A stretch of 30,053 nucleotides of DNA from a virus: positions 1 to 30,053 of the IMG/VR virus record IMGVR_UViG_3300011114_000229. The stretch is one strand, 5' to 3'. The notes beneath the pieces were generated by a model. That model saw nothing but the letters and a program-made list of their open reading frames with translations, did not search any database and was not told where the DNA came from. A program made the translations under genes and the position numbers. Below, one piece after another: positions 1 through 7,933 of the stretch. The first letter of the stretch is position 1, and every line of letters begins with the position of its first letter.

Positions 1-197
1 TGTCATCAGATTCAACATCTGTCAAAGTATTAGACTATTTGGTTGCTCAGAGTGCCTATGCTCGTGCTTTGATTGAGCGTGGTGAAGATGGTGGAACAAA
101 CTCTGCCGAGGCTTATGCTCTGTTTAGGGGGATGCTCTCTGATGCGATTGCAATGGAAAGCACTCGTTACATAGAAGATAATTTTGAGGCAGTCTAA
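1..197 (+). CDS. 3' end of an unknown phage gene (partial)
   Basis: An open frame enters the window (first full codon at base 3) and runs 64 codons to TAA at 195-197. The visible part is mostly helical and acidic, with several Ala and Glu residues and the ending NFEAV. Its stop overlaps the next start by one base (TAATG), so the two genes are probably translationally coupled. Position just before the tail hub-type gene suggests a head-tail or tail structural protein, but I recognise no family in the visible 64 residues. The start lies outside the window. Confidence 0.75.
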   Translation, partial: SSDSTSVKVLDYLVAQSAYARALIERGEDGGTNSAEAYALFRGMLSDAIAMESTRYIEDNFEAV

Positions 198-1741
198 TGG
201 CATCTCAACTTCAAAGTTACAGTCTCTCAGCACCAGGCTTTTATGGCTTGAATACTGAAGATTCTCCCCTTGATTTAGGGGCGGGTTTTGCTTTGGTTGC
301 AACCAATTGCATCTTGGATCAGTATGGTCGTATTGGTGCTAGAAAAGGTTGGTCAAGGGTTAACTCGTCTTCTGGCAATCTAGGTGCTAATGATGTCGGT
401 GTAATCCATGAGTTAGTCCAGACTGACGGAACTCTGACAATCCTGTTTGCTGGCAATAACAAGATATTCAAACTTGGCACTTCTAATGCAGTGACTGAGT
501 TGACCTATGGTGGTGGAGGAACAGCCCCTACTATTACTGCTGATAATTGGCAATGTGCAACTCTTAATGGGATTGCATACTTCTTTCAAACAGGTCACGA
601 TCCTTTAATTTATGATCCCGCTATAAGTACGACTACTTATCGCAGAGTCTCTGAGAAGTCTGGTTATGTAGCAACTGTTCCTCAAGCAAACATCTGTTTA
701 TCAGCATTTGGTCGTCTATGGGTGGCTAATACTTCTACAGATAAAGTAACGATTACCTTCTCTGATCTGATTGCTGGTCATGTGTGGGGTGGTGGTACTT
801 CAGGTTCATTGGATGTCTCTCGTGTATGGCCTAATGGCGCAGATGAGGTCATGGGCTTGGCTGCTCACAATGATTTCTTGTTTATCTTTGGTAAACGACA
901 GATTCTTGTCTACTCTGGTGCTTCTACACCCGCATCAATAGTTTTAAGCGACACAATTGGCTCTATTGGTTGCATAGCAAGAGATACTATTCAAAGCGTT
1001 GGTTCTGACGTTATTTTCTTGTCAGATTCAGGTGTTCGCTCTTTGATGAGGACTATTCAAGAGAAGTCTGCTCCTTTGCGAGACTTGTCTAAGAATGTTC
1101 GTTTTGACCTAAATTCATCTTTAGCGGGTGAGACACTGGCTAATTTGAAGTCTGTTTACTCAGAAAAAGAAGCCTTTTATTTGCTTGTTTTGCCTACAAC
1201 ATTCCAAGTTTACTGTTTCGATACCAAGCAATCTTTGCAAGATGGTGCTTCTCGTGTAACGAAATGGGACTCAATTGCTCCTACTGCCTTGCGCTCTTTG
1301 CGTAATGGCGATTTGTATATTGGTAAGAATGGTTACATTGGTAAGTATGGAACTTATCTTGATGACGCATCAACGTACCGATTCTCGTACTACACAAACA
1401 ATGCTGACTTAGGCAATCCTAACCAGATTTCTATTTTGAAGTCTGTTACTGCTATTGTGATTGGTGGATCGAATCAGTATTTAACGATTAAGTGGGGTTT
1501 TGACTATTCTGGTGCTTATCAATCAGAAAACATCTACATCCCAACACAAGTTAGCTACGAGTATGGAATTGGTGAGTACAACATTGCTGAATATACAAGT
1601 GGTGTGCCAATTAAGACTCTTTCTGCCAATGCTTCTGGTGCGGGAAAGATTGTTCAAACTGGTTATGAAACAACAATCAATAATGTTTCATTTTCTCTGC
1701 AAAAGATTGAAATTCAAGCCAAAGATGGCAAAATAGGTTAA
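197..1741 (+). CDS. Virion structural protein, tail hub / DNA-stabilisation type
   Basis: A 514-residue protein starting at the ATG that overlaps the previous stop, with GAGG seven bases upstream. The N-terminus (SAPGFYGLNTEDSPLDL, then LVATNCILDQYGRIGARKGW) is a layout I associate with phage tail-hub or packaged-DNA-stabilisation proteins: one residue stretch per coded sample of the host or vector mean position, followed by short beta-strand repeats ending in aromatic, Gly and Asp residues. That suggests a beta-propeller-like fold, as in P22 gp10. The length is close to that of P22 gp10. It lies directly before the tail fibre gene, which fits a part of the tail machine. No signal peptide or membrane segment is seen. 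The structural role is well supported by context; the exact P22 gp10 equivalence is an inference. Confidence 0.6.
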   Translation: MASQLQSYSLSAPGFYGLNTEDSPLDLGAGFALVATNCILDQYGRIGARKGWSRVNSSSGNLGANDVGVIHELVQTDGTLTILFAGNNKIFKLGTSNAVTELTYGGGGTAPTITADNWQCATLNGIAYFFQTGHDPLIYDPAISTTTYRRVSEKSGYVATVPQANICLSAFGRLWVANTSTDKVTITFSDLIAGHVWGGGTSGSLDVSRVWPNGADEVMGLAAHNDFLFIFGKRQILVYSGASTPASIVLSDTIGSIGCIARDTIQSVGSDVIFLSDSGVRSLMRTIQEKSAPLRDLSKNVRFDLNSSLAGETLANLKSVYSEKEAFYLLVLPTTFQVYCFDTKQSLQDGASRVTKWDSIAPTALRSLRNGDLYIGKNGYIGKYGTYLDDASTYRFSYYTNNADLGNPNQISILKSVTAIVIGGSNQYLTIKWGFDYSGAYQSENIYIPTQVSYEYGIGEYNIAEYTSGVPIKTLSANASGAGKIVQTGYETTINNVSFSLQKIEIQAKDGKIG

Positions 1742-1752
1742 GGAGAATAATC

Positions 1753-3975
1753 TTGTCTAATTATACAAAATCGACCAATTTCGCTACCAAAGATAACCTA
1801 TCACCTGGCAATCCTTTAAAGATTGTCAAAGGTACTGAGATTGATACTGAATTTAACAACATTCAGACTGCTGTTGCGACTAAAACGGATGGTGCGACTT
1901 CAAGCACCGATAACGCCATTGCTAGATTTGATTCAACCACAGGTAAGATCATTCAAAACAGTGCACTCACAATTGATGATACAACTGGCGACATTGTTGG
2001 TACTGCAACACAAGGTGTTTTTAATACTGTATCTACAACTGTAAACGCATTTGGTGCGGCTACTGCTGTAAACATTGGTGCGGCTACAGGAACTGCCACA
2101 GTCAATAACACCACTTTGGCGGCTAAAGCAATCACCGCTAGTACAACTTTGGCGGTAACAGGAACATCAACTTTAACAGGTGCTGTAACTGCTACTGCGG
2201 GTGTTACTGGCCCGATCACATCTTCTAGTGCAACCATCACGGGTGGCACGATCACAGGCATTACTGATCTAGCGGTTGCTGATGGTGGTACGGGTGCTTC
2301 TACTGCCGCTGGTGGACTGAATAACCTTTTGCCTAGCCAAACAGGTAACGCAAACAAGTATCTGCAAACTGATGGCACTAATGCTTCTTGGGATGCAGTA
2401 AGCCTATCTACTGCCGACATTACAGGCACTTTGCCCGTTGCAAATGGTGGTACTGGTGTAACTTCTTCTACTGGTACTGGTAATGTAGTGTTGTCAAACT
2501 CGCCAACACTGGTGACTCCCGCCTTAGGAACTCCATCTGCTTTGGTGGGAACAAATATCACAGGTACTGCCTCTGGCTTAACTGCGGGTAACGTCACAAC
2601 TAACGCAAACCTTACTGGTGCGGTTACTTCTGTTGGCAATGCAACATCTCTTGGCTCATTTACTTCTGCTCAACTTTTGAGTGCTTTGACTGATGAAACA
2701 GGAACTGGTGCAAACGTATTTGCAACTTCACCTACCTTGGTAACTCCTATTCTTGGAACACCTACTAGCGCAACATTGACCAATGCAACTGGTTTGCCTT
2801 TGTCTACTGGTGTTACTGGAACACTTCCTGTTGCTAATGGTGGAACAGGAACAACAACTCCTAGCATTGTTGCGGGATCAAACATAACTGTTACTGGCAC
2901 ATGGCCTAATCAAACCATTGCCGCATCTGCTGGTGGTTCTGGAACTGTCACTAGCGTTGCGGCTACAGTCCCAAGTGTCTTCAGTGTTTCAGGCTCACCA
3001 ATTACTACATCTGGCACATTGGCATTGACTTACTCAGGTACTGCTTTGCCAGTAGCCAATGGTGGTACAGGACAGACTTCTTACACAGATGGTCAACTGT
3101 TAATTGGTAATAGCACAGGAAATACGCTTACTAAAGCAACATTGACTGCGGGAACAAACGTCACGATTACCAATGCTGCGGGTGCAATTACGATTGCTGC
3201 TTCTGGTGGTGGAACACCTGCTGGTTCAAACACACAAGTTCAGTTTAATAACTCAGGTGCGTTTGGTGCTTCTGCTAATTTGACTTTTAATGGAACTGCA
3301 CTTACAAGTACAACGACAAATACATCAGGAATTATTCTTGATACTTCTACTGCGGGTCAAGCAAATGTTAATTTTAAAAGTGGCGGAACTCAACAAGCAA
3401 TAGTTGGTTTGTCAGGTGCAATAACAGGCGGTAGCGGAACTGATATAGCGTTATTTTCAGAAAGTGGTAATGCGGTTAAATTTTATACCAATGGTTCAGC
3501 ATCAAACCCAGGAACTTACAACCAATATGGTTTAGGTCTTGGTGGTGCAGTCCCATCATCAGGATATGGCATCACATTCCCCGAAACTCAATCAGCATCT
3601 ACAAACGCTAACACGCTAGATGATTATGAGGAAGGTTCATTTACATTTACTGGAACTGGATTTACAACTTCACCAACAAAAACAGCGTATTACACAAAAA
3701 TTGGTAATCAAGTAACTATCAGAATTCCAGATATTACAGGAACAAGTAACTCAACCCTTTGCACAATAACTGGACTTCCTGTTGCAATAAGGTCAGATAA
3801 TAGTTTTGTTTCTTTTTTACTTGTTTATAGCGGGTCTGTTGGATATAACGGACACATTTATGGCGGTTCTAGTAACACGATACAGGTATTTTGGGATGCA
3901 GGAGAAAGTGCTTTTGTTGCTAGTGCTGTTAAAGGCATTGTAAATTACAACAATTTTACATACACAATAGTTTAA
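1753..3975 (+). CDS. Tail fibre protein with GGTG repeats
   Basis: 740 residues from a TTG start at 1753, chosen because AGGAG at 1741-1745 sits seven bases upstream. Residues 1-50 form a conserved-looking anchor (TKSTNFATKDNLSPGNP, then GTEIDTEFNNIQTAV). Residues about 55-500 are Thr/Gly/Ala-rich with repeated PVANGGTG-type units at about 177, 230, 362 and 436, each linked to SPTLVTP-type or TNVTIT-type strands; this is a widespread phage fibre repeat, probably a trimeric beta-rich shaft. The last 110 residues change composition (DDYEEGSFTFT, then YTKIGNQVTIRI), resembling receptor-binding ends of other fibres. It probably binds the host surface. The repeats also create long spurious antisense frames. 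Confidence 0.88.
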   Translation: MSNYTKSTNFATKDNLSPGNPLKIVKGTEIDTEFNNIQTAVATKTDGATSSTDNAIARFDSTTGKIIQNSALTIDDTTGDIVGTATQGVFNTVSTTVNAFGAATAVNIGAATGTATVNNTTLAAKAITASTTLAVTGTSTLTGAVTATAGVTGPITSSSATITGGTITGITDLAVADGGTGASTAAGGLNNLLPSQTGNANKYLQTDGTNASWDAVSLSTADITGTLPVANGGTGVTSSTGTGNVVLSNSPTLVTPALGTPSALVGTNITGTASGLTAGNVTTNANLTGAVTSVGNATSLGSFTSAQLLSALTDETGTGANVFATSPTLVTPILGTPTSATLTNATGLPLSTGVTGTLPVANGGTGTTTPSIVAGSNITVTGTWPNQTIAASAGGSGTVTSVAATVPSVFSVSGSPITTSGTLALTYSGTALPVANGGTGQTSYTDGQLLIGNSTGNTLTKATLTAGTNVTITNAAGAITIAASGGGTPAGSNTQVQFNNSGAFGASANLTFNGTALTSTTTNTSGIILDTSTAGQANVNFKSGGTQQAIVGLSGAITGGSGTDIALFSESGNAVKFYTNGSASNPGTYNQYGLGLGGAVPSSGYGITFPETQSASTNANTLDDYEEGSFTFTGTGFTTSPTKTAYYTKIGNQVTIRIPDITGTSNSTLCTITGLPVAIRSDNSFVSFLLVYSGSVGYNGHIYGGSSNTIQVFWDAGESAFVASAVKGIVNYNNFTYTIV

Positions 3976-3988
3976 CTAAGGAAATCAA

Positions 3989-4282
3989 ATGAAAAATTTG
4001 ACACATAAATTTATTCAGCACGAAGCAGATGGAAACATCTTTTTGGCATTACAAAAAACATCGTCTGATGGTGATGCGCTTGGAACGCACTACATAAATT
4101 TCCCGCCTGATTGTGACATTGATGCTTATGCGGCTTCAGCAGTTACAGCACTTGGAAACTTTAATGCTGTGCCAACGGAGTCAATCAACCAAGTTAAAGC
4201 ATTGGCTCAATTATTGTGGACTGCTGAAGTTATTGCGGCTTATCAAGCGGCACAAGCTGCGGCTGAAGCGGCACGAGCATAA
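3989..4282 (+). CDS. Small protein following the tail fibre, unknown
   Basis: 97 residues from ATG 3989, with AAGGAA upstream. The N-terminal half holds mixed beta-type sequence (NLTHKFIQHEADGNIFLALQ) and the last 25 residues are an Ala-rich helix ending AAEAARA. Small genes at this place, 13 bases after a fibre gene, can encode fibre-assembly chaperones, but no chaperone family signature is visible, so I leave the function open. The gene is followed by a 10-pair hairpin before the next cistron. Confidence 0.72.
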   Translation: MKNLTHKFIQHEADGNIFLALQKTSSDGDALGTHYINFPPDCDIDAYAASAVTALGNFNAVPTESINQVKALAQLLWTAEVIAAYQAAQAAAEAARA

Positions 4283-4284
4283 AA

Positions 4285-4310
4285 AGTTCTATCTTTAATT
4301 AAGTAGAACT
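4285..4310 (+). repeat. Hairpin between tail-fibre accessory gene and virion gene
   Basis: AGTTCTA at 4285-4291 pairs perfectly with TAGAACT at 4304-4310, and CTT 4293-4295 pairs with AAG 4301-4303, leaving a loop of about five bases. It fills most of the 45-base gap and ends 10-15 bases before the AGGAG of the next gene. There is no T-run after it on the plus strand, so it is not a good rightward terminator; an mRNA stability or processing hairpin is likelier. On the minus strand it is followed by five T residues. Confidence 0.55.
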
Positions 4311-4327
4311 ACACAGGAGAAAAAACA

Positions 4328-6721
4328 ATGCCAACAGTAAATGACATTTATCAGCAGGTGCTAGGTCGCCCAGCAGAGCCAGAAGGATTAGCCTACTGGA
4401 AAAGCGTATTTGGCGATTATGTTGACGATACTGAATTGGCACAGTTTAAAACTGCGGCTGCTCCTGAGTTAGCACAACGTGCATTGCTAACAGGCTCTGG
4501 AAATACTGCGGCTACAACAACTACCACTGCAACTACCGCAGCTCCTACATCAGTTACTGATCTATATCAACAGGTACTAGGTAGAGCACCCGAGTCTAAG
4601 GCTGTTGTTGACGAATGGACTAGACTATTTGGTAGCACGATTGAGCCTGCTGAAGTTGAGCAATTTAAGCAAGCCGCACAACTTGAGTTAACTAATCCTA
4701 ATATCTCTAACATTAAGGGTCAAATCTTAGCCCAAGGTAACATAGACAAATGGACAGGTGAAGGCAAAGGTTCTGCGGAAGCCAATGCAACTGACATGGC
4801 TACTATTTTGGCTGGTATCGGTATTACTGATATTAACCAGTTTGGTGCACTGCCTGGTGGCAAATTTGGTAACAAGATAACAGGTCAAGAAGTTCCTAAT
4901 ACTTATGGTGAGCGTCAAACTGGTAATGCTATTGGCGGGACATTTTCTGGTAAAGGAAACACTGGCTATCGTGTTAATTTTGATGCCACTGGTAAACCTA
5001 TTTTTTACACAACATCTGCTTCTAGCTCAACTGTTCCTAGTTGGGTAAAAGCCGCCATAATTGCTGCGGGTGCTTACTATGGTTTAGATGCTTCAGGATT
5101 ATTAGCTACTAGCCCTGTCACAGCAACAACGGCATTAACAGCAGCAGAAGCCGCAGGATTGGGTCTAACGGCAACAGAAGCGGCTGCTTTAGGTTTGTCA
5201 GGTACAGAGTTTGCAGCAGCGGCAGGAACAGCGGCAATACCTGCAGCTCTTTCTACTCCTGCGGCAGTTGCGGCTACAGTAACTCCTGCGGCTCTTGCTA
5301 CACCAGCGACAACTGCTTTAACTGCATCTCAAATAGCTCAATTGGCTTCTGCGGGTTTATCAGCGGCTCAAATAGGTTCTTTGGTTTCTGGTGGATTAAC
5401 TACTGCTAGTGGTCTTCTCCAACAACAAACATCTCGTGAAGCGGCTATTAAAGCACAAGCGATGATTGAGAAAGAAACTGCTGACGCTAAACTAGCAGCT
5501 CAGTTCAGACCCATTGGGATGACTACAAAATTTGGTACATCTAACTTTGCGTTTGATCCCGCAACAGGTCGACTGATTGACGCTAATTACAATCTGAGTC
5601 CAGAAGCTAAAGCCCAACAAGATAGACTTACTGCTTTGGCAAATGCAGGTTTAACACAAGCAGAAGGCGCACAAGCACAATATGCTCCTCTCCAAACTGG
5701 CGCACAAAGTCTTTTTGGATTAGGTCAAGGCTATTTAAATGCTCAAACTGATCCTCGTTTGGCACAAATTGCCTCTCAATATTTACCTTTGTCTCAAGAA
5801 AGCAAAGATTTAACAAGACTTGGTACTGGTTATTTAGCTTTATCTCCAGAAAGTCAGCGTTTAACTGCTCTTGGAGGTCAGTATATTGCCCAATCTCCTG
5901 AACAAGTAGCACAAAACTATTTAAATCAGCAGATGGCTTTGTTGCAACCAGGCAGAGAGTTAGAGTTGGCTAATCTGCAAAACAAACTACAACAACAAGG
6001 TCGTGGTGGTTTGGCGGTTACTCAAGGCGGTGCTTTGGGTGCTACCACTCCTGAACTACAGGCTTTGTATAACGCTCGTGTTCAACAAGAGGCTCAATTG
6101 GCGGCTAATGCTCAACAAGCGGGTCAACAACAAGTTCAGTTTGGTGCGGGCTTAGTTGGTACAGGTCAACAACTTGGAATACAAGGTCAACAGTTCGGTG
6201 CTAATTTGATTGGTTCTGGACAACAACTTGGCATAGCGGGTCAACAGTTTGGCATGAATACATTAGCCGCACAACAAGCACTTGAGCAACAGAGATTGGC
6301 ATTTGGCTCTGGACTATTAAGCCAAGGATCAGGACTCTTGGGTCAATATTATTCTGGTCAACAGGCGGCTTATGCACCTTACACGACAGCTATGGGACAA
6401 GTTCAAGCACTTGAGACTGCGGCACAACAACCCTTTAACACAAGTTTGGCTCTTGCTCAACAACAAGCTAAGGCTGGCTTTGATGTTGGTCAACTAGGCT
6501 TGTCTGGAGCAAAATTAAGTACAGCATTGTCAACAGGTGCTGCGGCAACAACTAATCCATACTCAACTGCTTTAGGTGGACTAGCAGCTTCTCCCGCATT
6601 TGGACAATATATAGGTGGTTTGTTTGGTGGCGTGCCATCAACAACAGCCATGAGCGCATTACCAACATCATTTGGTACTGGTAATTATTATGGTAGCCAA
6701 GACCTCGGCTTATATTTGTAA
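4328..6721 (+). CDS. Large virion protein with two DUF4214-like repeats, ejection-protein candidate
   Basis: 797 residues, start ATG 4328 with AGGAG nine bases upstream. Residues about 4-47 (NDIYQQVLGRPAEPEGLAYW) and 78-122 (DLYQQVLGRAPESKAV) are two copies of a DUF4214-like module. Then come an Ala/Thr-rich segment (235-350), a helical segment, and a long Gln/Ala/Gly-rich region (about 500-760) with repeats such as GQQLGIQGQQFGANL. No catalytic motif is visible. It is the first of three long genes separated by nine bases each, the place where podophages of P22 type encode DNA-ejection proteins. The late virion role is well supported; ejection is inferred. DUF4214 is better known from bacterial secreted and S-layer proteins, so its presence here is unusual. 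Confidence 0.68.
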   Translation: MPTVNDIYQQVLGRPAEPEGLAYWKSVFGDYVDDTELAQFKTAAAPELAQRALLTGSGNTAATTTTTATTAAPTSVTDLYQQVLGRAPESKAVVDEWTRLFGSTIEPAEVEQFKQAAQLELTNPNISNIKGQILAQGNIDKWTGEGKGSAEANATDMATILAGIGITDINQFGALPGGKFGNKITGQEVPNTYGERQTGNAIGGTFSGKGNTGYRVNFDATGKPIFYTTSASSSTVPSWVKAAIIAAGAYYGLDASGLLATSPVTATTALTAAEAAGLGLTATEAAALGLSGTEFAAAAGTAAIPAALSTPAAVAATVTPAALATPATTALTASQIAQLASAGLSAAQIGSLVSGGLTTASGLLQQQTSREAAIKAQAMIEKETADAKLAAQFRPIGMTTKFGTSNFAFDPATGRLIDANYNLSPEAKAQQDRLTALANAGLTQAEGAQAQYAPLQTGAQSLFGLGQGYLNAQTDPRLAQIASQYLPLSQESKDLTRLGTGYLALSPESQRLTALGGQYIAQSPEQVAQNYLNQQMALLQPGRELELANLQNKLQQQGRGGLAVTQGGALGATTPELQALYNARVQQEAQLAANAQQAGQQQVQFGAGLVGTGQQLGIQGQQFGANLIGSGQQLGIAGQQFGMNTLAAQQALEQQRLAFGSGLLSQGSGLLGQYYSGQQAAYAPYTTAMGQVQALETAAQQPFNTSLALAQQQAKAGFDVGQLGLSGAKLSTALSTGAAATTNPYSTALGGLAASPAFGQYIGGLFGGVPSTTAMSALPTSFGTGNYYGSQDLGLYL

Positions 6722-6730
6722 GGACTCATC

Positions 6731-7924
6731 ATGGCAGACAATATCGTAGCGGGTCTATTCGGACTAAGCCCAGAAATGTATGGCGAACAACAACGCAGAA
6801 GTGCTTTACAAGAAGGTATCACACTTGCTCAACTAGACCCTGCGGCTCGTGGTGCGGCAATGACCTATGCGGGTGCTAGAGGTCTTGGTACTGCCATTGG
6901 TGGTGCTATGGGCGTAGAAGACCCTCAGTTGAAGTTAATCAGTGCTCGTAATGCTATTGCTCAACAGATAGATCAAACAAATCCTGAGTCGATCCTAAAA
7001 GGTGCTCAGATGTTGGGGCAAATGGGCGACCAACAAGGTGCTATGGCTATGGCTCAATATGCTCGTCAAGCACAAAGTGAGATGGCTTTGATGCAACAAC
7101 GTCAGGCGGCTCAACAGTCTTCATTGGCTACTGCGGCTAAAACACAATTATCTGTTAGACAAGAAGAGCAATTGCGTGATGAGTTGTCTAAACTTCCTCA
7201 AGATGCTACACAAGAGCAAATCCTATCTGTTGTAACTAAATATGGTTCACCAGATAAAGTATTGGCAACTTTACAAGCCTCTGCTGATAGAACTGCTCAA
7301 AGAGAGCAATCTGTGCAACTTCAAAGAGAACGTATAGATGCTCAGATTCAAGCCGCAAAAGATCGTGGTGCAACTCAAAAAGAAATTGCCCAAATGCAAA
7401 TAGATGGTCGCACACAAATTGCTCAATTAGTTGCATCTCTTAAAGGCCCAAGCGCAGCAGTTCTTAAAGCACAAGAAAAAGCGGAGAAGATTGCAGAAGG
7501 AAAAGCTAGCCTTTCAGACACGTTAGAGGTTGCAAAGACTCTTGTAAATGACATCGCTAAACTAGGTGGAATGACTAGCACTGCTAAACAACCTCTTGCC
7601 AATTTGGTAACATCTTTGGGAACTGGAACAGTTGGTCAACTTGCGGGTCAAGCGTTTGGAACTCCAACGCAAGCAAAACGAGATGAGCTAAAAAGTGTAA
7701 GACTTCAGTTATTGAATGCGGTTAAAGAAGCAACTGGCATGAGCGCTCAACAACTTAACTCTAATGTTGAATTGAAAACTTGGTTAGATTCGCTTGGCAG
7801 TGAGAAAATGACCAAAGAAGCAAATCTTGCAATCATTAACAATATCTCCAATAGATTCTTAAAGGGAACTATCAATTCCCCTGAAGGTTCTGGCACTGCT
7901 TCAAACCCGATTGTTCTAAAGTAA
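6731..7924 (+). CDS. Gln/Ala-rich virion protein, ejection-protein candidate
   Basis: 397 residues from ATG 6731, with AAGGA seven bases upstream. Residues about 1-30 read LFGLSPEMYGEQQRRSALQEG, then an Ala-Gly stretch (AARGAAMTYAGARGLGTAIGGAMG) and, from about 95 to 245, a long Gln/Ala/Glu coiled-coil-like helix. The C-terminal third is compact with alternating charged helices and ends PIVLK. No enzyme motif is seen. It sits nine bases after the DUF4214 protein and nine before the 719-residue protein, so the three are likely co-translated and co-assembled. The composition fits ejection proteins, which must unfold to pass through the portal. Confidence 0.65.
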   Translation: MADNIVAGLFGLSPEMYGEQQRRSALQEGITLAQLDPAARGAAMTYAGARGLGTAIGGAMGVEDPQLKLISARNAIAQQIDQTNPESILKGAQMLGQMGDQQGAMAMAQYARQAQSEMALMQQRQAAQQSSLATAAKTQLSVRQEEQLRDELSKLPQDATQEQILSVVTKYGSPDKVLATLQASADRTAQREQSVQLQRERIDAQIQAAKDRGATQKEIAQMQIDGRTQIAQLVASLKGPSAAVLKAQEKAEKIAEGKASLSDTLEVAKTLVNDIAKLGGMTSTAKQPLANLVTSLGTGTVGQLAGQAFGTPTQAKRDELKSVRLQLLNAVKEATGMSAQQLNSNVELKTWLDSLGSEKMTKEANLAIINNISNRFLKGTINSPEGSGTASNPIVLK

Positions 7925-7933
7925 GGAATTAAA

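Noticed and set aside
1953-2639. 228-codon minus-strand frame
   Set aside because: It is antisense to the Thr/Gly/Ala repeats of the tail fibre, whose codon pattern keeps that strand open. No Shine-Dalgarno and no sensible protein.
2270-3080. Repeats in the tail fibre as CRISPR or tandem DNA repeats
   Set aside because: The similarity is at protein level (GGTG units) with variable spacing and many synonymous differences; no repeat-spacer structure.
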